DNA from: Akebia trifoliata
Lineage: Eukaryota; Streptophyta; Magnoliopsida; Ranunculales; Lardizabalaceae
Direction of reading: 5' to 3'
DNA length: 64,000 bases
NCBI GenBank assembly: GCA_017979445.1
Contig: CM030717.1
Coordinates: 26,027,288-26,091,287 of the forward strand
Made by a program: the position numbers and the translations under genes. The notes below the pieces were generated by a model. That model made no database searches. It had not been told where the DNA came from and saw only the letters and a list, made by a program, of their open reading frames with translations. Within the stretch, counting starts at the first letter, position 1; the number at the start of each line of letters is the position of its first letter. Below, piece by piece: positions 12,869-25,025 of the stretch.

Positions 12869-13345
12869 CCTAAATTGGTTTGTCTAGCATCTTTTTGAGC
12901 CACGCATCCTTAATCGATTGACGTCGATCCGAACATTGCTCTCCTTTATGTCCCGATTTGCCACATTCATAACATACGACAACTTTTTCTTCTGATTAAT
13001 TTAGTAGTATATATTGTTGTTATTTATAAAATTATTCCATCCATTGAGTTGGTATGTCTATAATCTCACTACTCATGTATAGTTATTTTTCATATGAATT
13101 TGCTAGCTAGTTTCGTAATTGTTTGTCTCTTATTAAAAACTAATTGTCTTCCTTCCATTTGGCTTCGAGGTGGTGGTGGTTGTATTATTCATATTTCATC
13201 TCCGAAATTGATATGAGATTTATCAATCTGTCCCATTAATGATATTAATTGTGTTATCGGGTCAGTAGTCTGATCCAAAATCTATTTTGTTTATTTTGCA
13301 TTTCGGCCTCTTCCTCGTCTACCCTTCTCACATGTGTTTATTCGT
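12869..13345 (-). pseudogene. gag: Chromovirus gag remnant: N-terminal tail joined to zinc knuckle
   Basis: On the minus strand a basic GRRGRGRNAK tract and DQTTDPITQLISLMGQIDKS occupy about 13220-13345, ending in a stop after FGDE. Further on, about 12900-12985, a CCHC zinc knuckle (CYECGKSGHKGEQC) is followed by IKDAWLKKMLDKP. The capsid core expected between the two is missing, and the zinc-knuckle segment runs straight into the RNase H tail at about 12868-12880. Protease and RT are therefore deleted. The same junctions occur in internal 2. Confidence 0.8.
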
Positions 13346-13651
13346 AACAAGGCACTTATCAGAATAAGGCCAAAATTGCTCTTACGTAACTATGAATTAC
13401 TACCATAACTTGGAACTTAGCAATAAACTCCATTTCCATTACTAACGAAACAAACCAATAATCCTATCCTGGGCTTATTAGGCTCTATAGACTTCTAGAC
13501 AGGGAAGAACTTGTAATTCCAATACGGAACTACTAATGAGCTCGGATAATGAATTCCTAGTGACACTCTATGATTATCGCTCTAATATCTGTGGTATTAG
13601 CCAACTCTCCAAAACATAGCAGATCAGTATCCCATTCGGAACTAATACTAT
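13346..13651 (-). other. Chromovirus 5' leader, internal 1
   Basis: Non-coding sequence between primer site and gag remnant. It matches 24746-25020 in internal 2, which has lost about 40 bp at the primer-site end. Confidence 0.7.
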
Positions 13652-13663
13652 GCTCTGATACCA
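13652..13663 (-). promoter_or_regulatory. Primer binding site, tRNA-iMet type
   Basis: The minus strand reads TGGTATCAGAGC, two bases after the LTR end. This is the standard initiator-tRNA-Met primer site of many plant LTR retrotransposons. Confidence 0.92.
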
Positions 13664-16600
13664 TCTGTGCCACCCCGCCAAAAGCTAATACAAATCCCCA
13701 TGTCAGATCTCGAAGTACTAGGTGGCACCTCAAAATTTCGGCATGGTCTCCTCTATTTATGTTAGCATTCCAAGGCGTTCAACCTGCACCTAATAAACGA
13801 CATACAATCCTGCATATAAACAAATAACATATAATACTAGCGGAAGCCTATATACATCTAATAACGTACAAAAATTAGAGTGCGGAAAATGAAGTTTATA
13901 TACACGATTAAACATGAATTCCTCATTCTAAAAAAATTCCTAACGCTCAAAATCAAAATCTATATTGCTCTTAGAAAAATTGACACCACTAGGGGTAATA
14001 AACCCAATACTCACCAGGTAATGGACTCTGATCGTCTATCTGACCCACCAGATGGTTCTCACTCATGTTCTACACCTGCCTCACTAAGCTTCGAATCTAA
14101 AACTAAAAAAATGGAAAAGGAAAGGGTGAGTAACAATGGTTACCCAGTAAGGAAGAAAATAATTTCTACCAATAACCTCTCCTAACATGAACGAATAAAC
14201 ATACTGAATTATTTTAAAATATGTAAAGTTTTACAGAAGAAACTACGATTAACTGGTACATATAGCCAGGAATGAGCAATTAAACATTTTAAAACTCACA
14301 TTATATCGATCATCATTACTCACTATAACATTCTGTTTTATACAAATCTAATTGATGAAATGGAAGCATTAAACATACATTTCATTTTATATATCAAAAT
14401 AAGACAACTGATACATAATACACAATGGTGGAGTATTGGAATTAGAGAGTTGGGATTCACGACTGGATTGCTCCCAGTCGGAACATGATGTTACAATTCT
14501 TCTCTGACTTTTAGTTCCTGATTTTGTGGTTGGTCGCTGCATTTACCACGTTTGGTTGGCCATTTATCCGGCTCTGGCTGGCCGTTTGACGTGACCGTAA
14601 GAAATGGATCTCTTTTTTATGTGTCCAAACGTTCGACTACTATATATTATTAGTGATCACTGGTTAATCATCTTCGTCTATGCCGATCAGGCGTGCATAT
14701 GATTCACAAATATACAAATCATTCGTATACGATCACCTTTTACATTACAAGTTCACTGGTAAAGATAGAGAGGAATAACCCGGATTCCATTTGTGACTGC
14801 ACTCTCATACGCATCCCATACCACGTATGAGCTTGGTGGTCCCTACTGTACATTCCAAGATAGTACACCACTCCGGATGGTATGACGCACTATCCCTTCA
14901 GGCATTTACAAATTCTTTAACAGCTCACAAAATAGTTACATATATATTATTTTCATTTGAAAACAAAAGAAAAATTAACAATACAAGGTTGAGAATAGAT
15001 ATCCAGTTCCCAACCATGCAACTGTGGCCCAACGGCTTAAAATAAATAAAAGAACATAAACGTAAACAGTGCCTCGCGCTAACAGAAAGTAAATAAACAT
15101 GCAACCAGTAATATTATCCCTAGATATCCGTTCACCAACCAACACACAACACAACAATGTAAAATGCAGAAATCACCCCTCGGGTGTGATTATGATATTT
15201 TACCTTTTCGTACCTTTTTCCCTATTTTCAAATTTTACAGTTTTCAATCTCTCAAACAAAATATCCACTTTCTGATATTCATCAACTCAATATGAGTTAA
15301 TTGAATATTAAATTATTTTTCCAATTATGAAATTCATTTTTATCAGTAACATTGAAAAAGTACAAAACTTAGATCAAAACGCGGTCCGAGCGATGCACAG
15401 GACCCAACTGACAGAAATAACCAGGTGAAATATCCTACCCACGTATAATTTATTATAAAATACAGTTAAACATATCAAACATGCAAGTTTTGGCGTGAAT
15501 TTGAAATAACCAATTGAATTCGATAATTTTTAGAAACTCACCATAAATTTTTAATAAAATTCTAAACATAATTTTCACAGTCTACGATTACCAATAGAAA
15601 TTGAGAGTTCCTTACTATCACTAGGCGACGAAATTGAAGCACGTGCACGGAAATCGAGGTGATCAACACGGAAATCGAGATGGATCAAATTTTAAAGTAG
15701 CTGATTTCTAAATTTGACCCAATGGTTTTGAAGATCTTGATGTCGTCGTCATTTCTCCCTTCTGCTACGAAAGACGATTTGACCCCGAAATAAATGATAT
15801 CCGAGGTCGAAGTTTCCAAATTTTCGTATATAAATACGACTGATTTTTGACGATGTCGAGTGAAAAAAAAAAGTGAAATGGAAAAAAATTGGGTGGGTTT
15901 TGTAAAGAACGCAGCTGCGGACATTTCTCCCTTCTACGTCGGTCGTCGACGACGGGCCTTTTGTGAGTGAAATCGCCTCGACCCCCGCGGCCGTCCTCTA
16001 AATAGCGGATTAGGTGTCCGATCTATGTATCTCGAGGATTTTTAAAAGAATAGAGAGTCGCCACCTAGTTTAGGTCTAGGAACCAAAATTAACTCCAAAT
16101 GGATATGGGTCGGTCTGTGGATCAGAGAGATGGGTAAAGGGTCAGGTTACGGATTTCAGAAGGTGTTAGGCACCGAACCCGCCTGATCAAGATGATCAAT
16201 CTCTATTGCGATACAAAAATATCATACGGTCAACATTCAAAGACTAAAAGTTAAACTAGGGTTCAATCATCATCAAATTGTATCGGATTTACTAAACAAA
16301 TCTTACGGTTAAAATAATTACATGATTTAATGAGGCATACATGGCACCAAAAATTAATGGATCAATTTGATCATATTTTGAACAATATGAAATCAATTTT
16401 CAATGCTACATATATAAGATTAGTGAATTGGGTCATTAACGATATTTTATCAAAGAGATTCAATTTTTGAACCGTTACGTGCATTAAATTAGTCAGTCAA
16501 CTCACATATTTTTTTATCAAATAAATTTGATTTTTGAAATGCCACATGCATTAAATCAGTGAGTTGACTCACATGCCTAATTTTAAAATAAAATCGATTC

Positions 16601-18239
16601 AAATTTTCAATGTCATCAAAATCAGCGAGTCGACTTGCAATTTGCTAATAAAAAGAATCAAGATTTTTTTGGAATCGCCACGTGTATTAAATCCGTGATT
16701 TGACTCACAATTTTTATAAAAGAAACGCGATTTTTGAAATACCACGTGTCCTAAAATCAGTGGATTAACCTACATGCCCAATTTTTTTTAAAAAAATTTC
16801 GTATCAAATTTCCAATGTACACAAAAATCAGTAAGTTAACTCATGTACCCATTCCATAGAAAAATTTCGATTTTGGACTTTCGATGCATGCAAAAATCAT
16901 TGAGTCAATCCTTTATACCCAATTTCATAGAATATTTCTAATATACACAACATCAACGAGTCAACTCAACAATCTTGATAAAAAAAATCAATATTTTTTT
17001 TATCCTCCACGTGTACCAAAATTAATGAATTAATCCACATATTCTTTTTTAAAAAAAATTAATTTTTTTTTAGTCAATACGTGTATCAAAATTAGTGAAT
17101 TGATTAATATCAATGTTAGCCGGTTGGACCAATAACATCATAAATCGATAAATTGACTCGATAATATGAACATCTAAGGAGCCAATTCACCAACTTGATA
17201 TATACGAGCTAATTCGTTCAATCTATCATCAAAAATGAGTGAATCGTTCCATTAGTATTTTGAAATTATAAAAATCACCATTAGTACTACGTATATCTCA
17301 AAAAAAAATCGACTAATCAAATTAGGTGCATAAAAAAATCAAGGAAATAAAAAATAAAAAAATAAAAACTCACCTCTACCGAATAACTTCAGATGTTTGA
17401 ACTCCTTCAACAAAAACCTCGAAACAGCTTGTGAGTTGTATTATGTGGCTGGCTGTAGTTGTTGGCTATATGAGGAAAGAAGGAAAAACAAAATGGCGTT
17501 GATGTGGCTGTTAACCGGTTGTGAGTGAAACAAAAGAAAAGCAACATGCGTTGCTGTTGGGACGAGTTGGAGAAGAAGGTAGAGATTGAAGATGGCTGAA
17601 CTATGGGGCTGCTAATGGAGGTGATAATAGTGCTATTAGGGACGATGGTTGGGGCTGTTGAAGACGAAGAAAATGTATGCTTCTCAACTGGTTTTAATGG
17701 CTGAAAATGAAAAAGAGGGGTGGTTTAGCTTCTATTAGAGGTGGTGTGAAGATGAAGAGGATAAATGGGGAAGATGGTTGTTGTTGTTTCTAATGGTGAA
17801 GAGAAGGGGAAGCTGAGGGCGTCAATGGAGAAGGTGGCTGGTTTTCTCCGAAAAAAATAGGTTGCAGGTTTAATGGCAGCACCAAACGTTTTTTTTTTTT
17901 TTATTTCTCTGTTGTTTTTAAAGAGGAAGCTTGAGTGGAAGACGTGGGAAAGGGTTGCAGCCCTTTTCCTTCTTTTTTTCTCTTTTTTTCTCCTCTCTAA
18001 TGGTTGCTCATTTTTCTCCTCCATGGCTTGGGACAGCAAGCCTTTATATAGATTTTGAGAGAGGGAAATGAAAGACGTGGTTGGTTATAGAGAAGAGGTT
18101 GTGGACGTGGCTACTGTCCAACGTGGGCGGTGAGGAGAGCGGTTAGAGAAGAGAGAAGAAGGCGTTGAAGACGTGGGGGTGAAGAGAGCGGTTATAGAAG
18201 GGAGAAGAAGGCGTTGGGGAAGAAGAAGAAAAAACGTGT

Positions 18240-19030
18240 TTTTGTTTTTTATTTTTGAATTTTTTTTTTTATTTTTTTATTTTTTTAAAAGAATAAGAGA
18301 GGGGGTTCCTACGCTACTCGTACTACGGTAATTCTCCGCCAATGAGTCGTGATTGGTTAATGAATTGATTTTCTTTCCGATTGGTTGATTTCGAATTTTT
18401 TTTTATTTTAGTCGACATTTTGATTTGAAATTTAATTTGATGTTTTAAATTACATTTGAATTTGTATTTGTATTTGATTTTAAATTTTAAATTTCGATTA
18501 GAATTTAATTTGAATTTTGATATTAAATTTGATTTTTGATTGGTTGATTGTTCGATTTTATTTTACATTTTAATTGGTTGGTGATTTGATTTTAATTTGA
18601 GTTTTAATTGTTTAATTTGAATTTAATTTTAATTTAAATTTTAAACGGGTTGATTAATTTGCGTTTTAATTTGAAATTTAAATTGATTTTAATTTTAATT
18701 GGTCGGTTGATTGGATTTCGATTGATTAAGTTTTGAGTTTTAATTTGATTTTAGATTGTGTTCGATTTTAAATTTTAAATTTATTGATAGAATTTGATTT
18801 TAATTTTTATGGTTGATTACTTGAAATTTTTATTTTGGTTGATCGAATTTTTTATTATTATTCTTTTTAATTTGAAAAAAAAAAATTGATTGGATTTAAT
18901 TGTTCAATTTTAATTTTAGTTGTTTGATTTAATTTTAATTATTTGATTTTAATTTTAATTATTTGGATTTTTTAATTTGAATTGTTTAATTTTTAATTTG
19001 AATTTTATTTTTAGTTTAGATTGGATTTCG
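18240..19030. repeat. Low-complexity TTTAATTTGA-type tract in LTR B
   Basis: About 800 bp composed mainly of variants of TTTTAATTTGAATTT and TTGGTTGATT, in the upstream (U3) part of LTR B. B' carries the same tract at about 28920-29750. Confidence 0.75.
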
Positions 19031-19082
19031 ATTTACATTGACCTAGGGATTCGGATCTCTAAATTGTAGAGTTGGATATTGA

Positions 19083-19420
19083 GGGGTATTTTGGTCTTTT
19101 AGCGATTTTTACAGATTTTTCTCGAATTTCTCTGTTTTCATCGATTTGGGTCTCGTTAGACTTGAAATCACGTTTTGAGTGCAATGGAGGTACTTTCGAG
19201 ATATTTCGGAGGTCCGAGGTACATGAGGGGTATTTTCGTCATTTTGATGATTTTTTACAAATTTTTATAAATTTCTCTGTTTTCATCGATTTGGGTCCCG
19301 TTAGACTCAAAATCACGTTCTGAGTGCAATGGAGGTACTTTCGAGACTTTTCAGACATCCAAAATTTATTAAGGGTATTTTCGTCATTTTTATGATTTTT
19401 ACAGATTTTTTTGAATTTTA
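19083..19420 (-). repeat. 145-bp tandem repeat in U3 of LTR B (about 2.4 copies)
   Basis: Units begin at GGGGTATTTT near 19083, at 19227 and near 19372, spacings of 144 and 145 bp. Shared tracts include TTTCATCGATTTGGGT and GAGTGCAATGGAGGTA. They lie within the first 670 bp of the minus-strand LTR, upstream of the TATA box, where enhancer repeats often sit (inference). B' has the same array near 29798-30130. Confidence 0.8.
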
Positions 19421-20447
19421 TCATAAGGTTTCTTTCAGAAACTGTGTGAGTATTTCTAAGTTCTAAAATTATATTTTTCTAGTGTAGCGAGGACTCTAAG
19501 TTATCAAATTATGTAACGAACCTATGCGTACGTGCTTGCTAAGTCGGGTGTAAGGTGTAGCGATCCTAAGCGTGCGTAAATTTCTAGGTCGAGTAGTGAT
19601 GAGTAGGGGGGATGAAAAAACTAGAAACGGAACGAATCAAACAGTACTCACAAGCCTTCAAGTTCTTTTATATTCATCATTAGGAATCTACAAAAATCGG
19701 GTGACGAATTGTCGAATTAGACAGATGCAATAATGGGGTGTCTATAGTGAGGGATTTCCGTTTAGAATTCAAAGAAAAAAATAATTTTTTTTTATAAAAT
19801 GGGTTGGTTGTTGGATAGGTTGGAGAAGACGAAGTATTAAAAAATTTTAAATTTTTTATTTATATAAAATTTGGGACGAAATCGTTATTTCGTCTATTGT
19901 TTCGATCGATGATAACTTAATCGTCCGGACTCCAAAAATAACGAATGAATAGTCTATTTTACCTAATTTTTCATTCTGGATCTAATGGTATGGTACATTT
20001 CTACAAATTTTATCTCTAACAAAAATTTATATTTTTGGCCTGAGGTGACCCCTAAAATTGATGTCATTTTCATTTTTGACGATAATTCGATTTTTTGGTT
20101 TCCAAAAATAATAAACAAATAGTCCACGTTCAATAATTTTTCGTTACGAATTCAATGGTGTAATAGAATCTTAATAATTCTTGCTCTAGTAAAAAGTCAC
20201 TATTTTATCCCGATCCGACTCGGTAATCGAGGATTTTATAACTTTTTTATTCGGACTCGCATTTAAGAGTGTTTACAGGCTAAAGTATGTTTTTCGATCA
20301 TTTTGAATCCAATTGTGAGGTCAGATTCCATTAAAAATGATCAGAAACATCCTAAAGTTTTACCCCTAAGTCTCACTTTCAAGATTTTCTTAAAATTCTA
20401 ATATTTATTTTTCCTCGAGATACGAATTGAAAACTCGGAGTTTTACA

Positions 20448-22014
20448 TTCTCCCCCCCTTAATAAAAATTTCGTCCTCAAAATTAAAATTATACCTTAGT
20501 TTTGAAATAATTCTGGATATTTAGCTTGCATTTCTGATTCTTTCTCCGAAGAGGCTTCTTCAACGTTGTGGTGTCTCCACAATACCTTGATTAGAGGGAT
20601 AGACTTAGATCTGAGTTGCTTTACTCTCCTGTTAAGTATCTATATCGCACCTTCCTCGTAAGACATATCTTCGTCTACCTCTAACTCCCGCAAATCAACC
20701 ACATGTGAAGGATCTGACAAATACTTATTCAGCATGGACACATGGAACACGTTGTGAACCTGCTCAAGCTGCGGAGGTAGAATCAACCTATAAGCCACTG
20801 GTCCTATCCGTTCAACTATTTCAAATGGTCCTACAAAACGCGGCTTTAATTTACCCTTCATACCAAATCTGGATATTCCTCTTCTAGGCAATACTTTCAT
20901 AAATACTTTATCCCCAACTTGGAATTTCAAATATCTGCGCCGCTTGTCTGCATAGCTTTTTTGTCTACTCTGAGTGGTTTTTAATCTGTCTCGTATGATG
21001 CGTACTGCCTCAATAGTTTCCTCAACAATATCGGGTGCCAACACTGTGACATCTCATGTCTCTGCCCAACATATTGGAGATCAACACGGCCTACCGTATA
21101 AAGTTTCAAATTGTGTCATGCCGATACTGGCTTGAAAACTATTATTGTAGGAGAATTCTACCAAAGGTAAATGACGCTTCCAACCTCCAAAATCTAAAAG
21201 ACATGCCCGCAGCATATCTTCTAAAATCTGAATAACTCGCTCAGACTGTCCATCAGACTGTGGATGAAAAATCGTACTAAAATTCAAATGAGTACCCATG
21301 GCTTTGTGTAGACTCTCCCAGAATCGAAAAGTAAATCTAGGATCCCTGTCTGACACGATAGAAACTGGCACTCCATGCAGTCGAACTATCTCAGCTATGT
21401 ATATCTGGCTCAGTCTATCGACACCAAATGAGACTCAAATCAGAATGAAGTGTGCCGATTTCGTCAGTCGATCAACAATCACCCATATGGAATCTGACCC
21501 ATCAGTGGCTCTCGACAGCCCTACTACAAAATCCATAGTCACATGTTTCCATTTCCATTCCGCTATGGGTAATAATTGGAGTAAGCCTACGGGATTTCGA
21601 TGTTCGGCCTTGACCTGTTGACATGTCAGGCATCTACTTACATATTCTACGATTACCTTCTTCATACCCGAAAATCAGAAATTTCTTCACAGATCTCTAT
21701 ACATCTTCATACCTCCTAGGTGAATAGAATATCGAGAACGGTGTGCCTCACCCAGTATATCGGATTTCAGTTGTGAGTCATTAGGTATCCACATCCTGCC
21801 TCTGAATCTGAGAACCTCATCTGATCCTTTCGATCAATCTAGGTCCGTCAGGTCCCTTACTCTCAGCTCATATTCTTCCACATCTTCATCTACTTTCTGG
21901 ACTTTCCTAACTCGTGCTATCAACTCATTTTCAATCCTCAATGTACCCAGATATATCTACGGTCTATACCTTTCTCTCGGAGTCTCGAACACAGTTTATG
22001 TGGCTTGTTCAAGC
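20448..22014 (-). pseudogene. pol: Chromovirus pol remnant, internal 2 (integrase and C-terminus)
   Basis: Counterpart of the internal 1 fragment. 20640-21044 holds the C-terminus ([14 protein letters not shown], then [14 protein letters not shown]), 21081-21371 the second and third catalytic residues of integrase (SDRDP; PQSDGQSERV), and 21435-21665 the zinc Cys pair and first Asp (CLTCQQ; TMDFVVGL). Stops and frameshifts separate the blocks; the chromodomain frame is cut by a Gln-to-stop change near 20640. The fragment is interrupted at 22014 by solo LTR C and resumes at 24194. Confidence 0.88.
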
Positions 22015-24188
22015 TGTAGACACGTGATTTTGTCATTACGATGACCACATCTACTAAGGTTAGGAGTCGCCACCATTCATATTATAAGTGGGTGTGAATG
22101 GTCACTCGACGTGCATTTTTTGAAAAAGTGACATTTTGGCGTTTAGTGACTCTCGATAGATAAGGTACGGATCAAATCTATAGATTCGGGGTAAGCGGCT
22201 CGATTGGAGAAAATGGAAGGTGTTAGGCACCCTTTTCTCCCCACTAAATAGTGGTAACCTCAACTCAACTCGATCATTTCGATTGAAAATACAAGAATAA
22301 AAACAAAGTACCACGTGTGTGTATTTGTTACCCTAAGTAGGGATTTACTTTCGGCTCGATCATAGGATCATCTCATTGAAAGAGATGATCCTAATGGATC
22401 ATTTGCCTTGAGGTCCATTCATCCCAAATCCATTTAAACAAAGTGAAGAGGAGGGGGTTGATAGAAGAGGGAGGAGGAGAGGGTATAGAAGAAAAGGGAG
22501 TTATTTTTGTTGCACCCACCTTGTATCTTCTTTCTTCTTTTCTTCTTCTTCTTTGAGTCTTCTTGAGTCCTTAGTATTTTATGAAAATACAATTCTTTTA
22601 TGGTTGAAAGAGTAGAGAAGAGATGATGAGAGAGATGAGTGTAGTATGTGATTTTTTTTGTGAGACTTGGGGAGGATTAGTGTGAGAGAATTGGTAAGAT
22701 TTTTCTTAGTGAGAATGGTGATAGTTGTTAGTAGTGAGAGTTTGGGAGAATTTTTGTAGTGAAAGTTGGGGGATTTTTTGGGAAGAGGATGAGGGTATTT
22801 ATAAATGTTGAGGAGTTATTTTAGGGATATAATGGGGTAGAATGAAGAGAAGTGGTAGAATGGGGTGGGGTTTAAGAGAAAGGTGGGGGTAAATTAGAGA
22901 TGATTGGAAGGCATTTATGTAAGAAGGGTAAATGGGTTGTTTTACAATCCAAATGGGTTGGATCTTTCAACCCATTTGGGTTGAGTATTAGATGGAATAA
23001 AATAAATGAGAGTAGTTGAGAAGATGGGATTGTGTAGGAGAGTAATTAATTGATAAAGTGAGTTGAGGGGATGTGATTTTAATTAAAAGAAGGGTTGTGT
23101 AAGAAGGTAGTTGATGATATTTTGGGAGGATATGGGAGATGATGTCATGTGTCAAAAGGGGTGGAGATGAAGGGTTGAGATGGGTTGATGGGAGAGGTTG
23201 AGTGTTTGACTTGAGAGGATGGGTGTAGGTTTAGGTTGTAGATACAGGTTTTGTAGGGAATGATGATGGTAGATTAGGGGGAGGTATAGGTTAGGGGTGT
23301 GGGTAGATTAGATTTTTTTAAAGAAAAGGTGATGGGTTGATGTGGGTAAATTAGGGAAGGTATATGTTAGGGGTGTGAGTAGATGTGTTTGATTTGAGAG
23401 AAAAGGTGATGAGTTGATTTGTGGGTAGATGAGGTTTAAAGAAAATTAATGGGGTAGGTAGTTGGATGAGGGAGGTGAGATGGGGTGATGACATGTGTCA
23501 TATTTGATTATCAATATGGTGATTGGTTGATGTGGGTAGTGGTTTGTGGGTTAGGGTTGTGGATTGGATATGGATTTGGGCTTAGGGGCTTTGGAGTGTT
23601 TTGGGCTTGGGTTATGAAATGGTTTTGGATTTTAGGAATTGGTTGGGGGTTATTTTGGGTTGGGTTTTGAGGGTATAGGTTGGATTTAGATTTTAGGTGA
23701 TGTGGGATTGATTTTAGGTTTGTGGTAAGGTGAGAAATTGATTTAGGAAACTGTTGAGGGATTGTGGGCCTTAGTGGGTCTAGGGTATTTGTGGATACGG
23801 AGGCGGAGCGGTGGTAGTAGAGGAGGGTTAGGCATCCCAAGTCTTACATTTTTTAATTTATTAAATTTTTTAGAATTTTTGAAATTATTGAATTAATGAA
23901 AATGCCACGTGTTGGCAAATCGGGCTTTTTATGCCCGTTGGTAAACTTTATCGAAAATTTGGCGTTTTTTGTTATGGAAGCGGAGCGGTGAATATTGAGA
24001 AAGCGTAAGGTAGGCCAAATCCTTTTGGTGGACCCCCTAGACACTTAGGGGGTCTTGAGGGCTTTGATTCGATCAAAATGTCACTTTTTAATGATTTTGG
24101 CCCTTGAGGCCCGTTGGTAATTTTTATTGAAAAATCTGTATTTTTGGGCCCTTTCGAGTATGGGCCCGTTCAAATTGGGGTGTCTATA
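22015..24188 (-). mobile_element. Solo LTR C (2174 bp), Ogre/Tat-like
   Basis: Exact 5-bp target duplications CAAGC flank it (22010-22014 and 24189-24193); internal 1 shows the empty site near 12789. The plus strand starts TGTAGACACG and ends GGTGTCTATA. A TATA-like TTTATAAATACC lies on the minus strand near 22794-22806. GAAGGTGTTAGGCACC is at 22216-22231, enclosed by perfect 8-bp arms GGAGAAAA (22206-22213) and TTTTCTCC (22233-22240). It holds no pol or gag. The motif sits about 200 bp from the plus-strand start, as in the other Ogre-like LTRs, which sets the minus orientation. Confidence 0.85.
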
Positions 24189-24193
24189 CAAGC

Positions 24194-24745
24194 AACTACC
24201 ATTCTTTTATCATCATATAAGCAATAATGTTTTGGCCTAACGCGTCGGCAACTACATTGGCCTTTATTGTTCCCTAAATTGGTTTGTCTAGCATCTTTTT
24301 GAGCCACGCATCCTTAATTGGTTGACATCGATTCGAACATTGCTCTCATTTATGTCCCGATTTGCCACATTCATAACATACCACAACTCTTTCTTCTGAT
24401 TGATTTAGTAGTATATATTGTTGTTATTTATAAAATTATTCCATCCATTGAGTTGGTATGTCTATAATCTCACTACTCATGTATAGTTATTTTTCATATG
24501 AATTTGCTAGCTAGTTTCATAATTGTTTGTCTCTTATTAAAAACTAATTGTCTTCCTTCCATTTGGCTTCGAGGTGGTGGTGGTTGTATTATTCATATTT
24601 CATCTCCGAAATTGACATGAGATTTATCAATCTGTCCCATGAATGATATTAATTGTGTTATCGGGTCAGTAGTCTGATCCAGAACCTGTTTTGTTCCTTT
24701 TGCGTTTCGGCCTCTCCCTCGCCCACCCTTCTCGCTTGTGTTTAT
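24194..24745 (-). pseudogene. gag: Chromovirus RNase H tail and gag remnant, internal 2
   Basis: Minus strand: a basic GGRGRGRNAKGTKQVLDQTT tract near 24600-24745, a zinc knuckle CYECGKSGHK with a Gly-to-stop change near 24350, then the RNase H tail KANVVADAL near 24240-24268. The deletion junctions match those of internal 1, so the two internal regions descend from one deleted ancestor. Confidence 0.8.
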
Positions 24746-25025
24746 TCGTAACAAGGCACTTATCAGAATAAGGTCAAAATCGCTCTTACGTAACTATGAA
24801 TTACTACCGTAATTTAGAACTTAGCAATGGACTCCATTTCCATTACTAACGAAACAAATCAATAATCTTATCCTAGGTTCACTAGGCTCTATAGACTTCT
24901 AGACACGGAAGAACTTGTATTCTAATACGGAACTACTAATGAGCTCGGATAACGAATTCCTAGTGAAACTCTACGATTATCGTTCTAATATCTGTGGTAT
25001 CAGCCAATTCTCCAAAACATACCAT
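24746..25025 (-). other. Chromovirus 5' leader, internal 2, primer site damaged
   Basis: Matches the internal 1 leader but lacks about 40 bp before the LTR: sequence jumps from AAACATA to CCATCTGTG, removing most of the tRNA-iMet primer site. This copy could not have primed reverse transcription. Confidence 0.75.

Larger units (their letters stand above)
15968..19746 (-). mobile_element. Solo LTR B (3779 bp), Ogre/Tat-like
   Basis: It is flanked by 5-bp target duplications GTGAG (15963-15967 and 19747-19751), and the empty site is visible in LTR1. Termini are TGAAATCGCC and GGTGTCTATA, so the minus strand starts TATAGACACC, like the TGTAGACACC of the Ogre-type LTRs here. A TATA box CTATATAAAG lies on the minus strand at 18042-18051. 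The motif GAAGGTGTTAGGCACC is at 16159-16174. No coding region, primer site or polypurine tract is present, so it is a solo LTR or a non-coding derivative. Short frames inside it are not credible. Confidence 0.85.
13666..20447 (-). repeat. Chromovirus LTR2 (about 3.0 kb), split by solo LTR B
   Basis: LTR sequence occupies 13666-15967 and 19752-20447; without the insertion and one target duplication it is 2998 bp, matching LTR1 (2993 bp). It starts TGTGCCACC and ends GTTTTACA. It serves as 5' LTR of internal 1 (primer site on its left) and 3' LTR of internal 2 (polypurine tract on its right). Confidence 0.9.

Noticed and set aside
17725..18039. 104-codon minus-strand frame in LTR B
   Set aside because: Low-complexity Lys/Arg- and Phe/Thr-rich translation, not kept in B'.
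23511..23840. Pro/Asn-rich 109-codon minus-strand frame in LTR C
   Set aside because: It mirrors a G/T-rich low-complexity tract; no domain is seen.
22015..24188. Insertion C as a DNA transposon, since its ends TGTAGACAC and GTGTCTATA are inverted repeats
   Set aside because: The 5-bp duplication, TG start, TATA position and shared GAAGGTGTTAGGCACC motif fit an Ogre-like solo LTR better.
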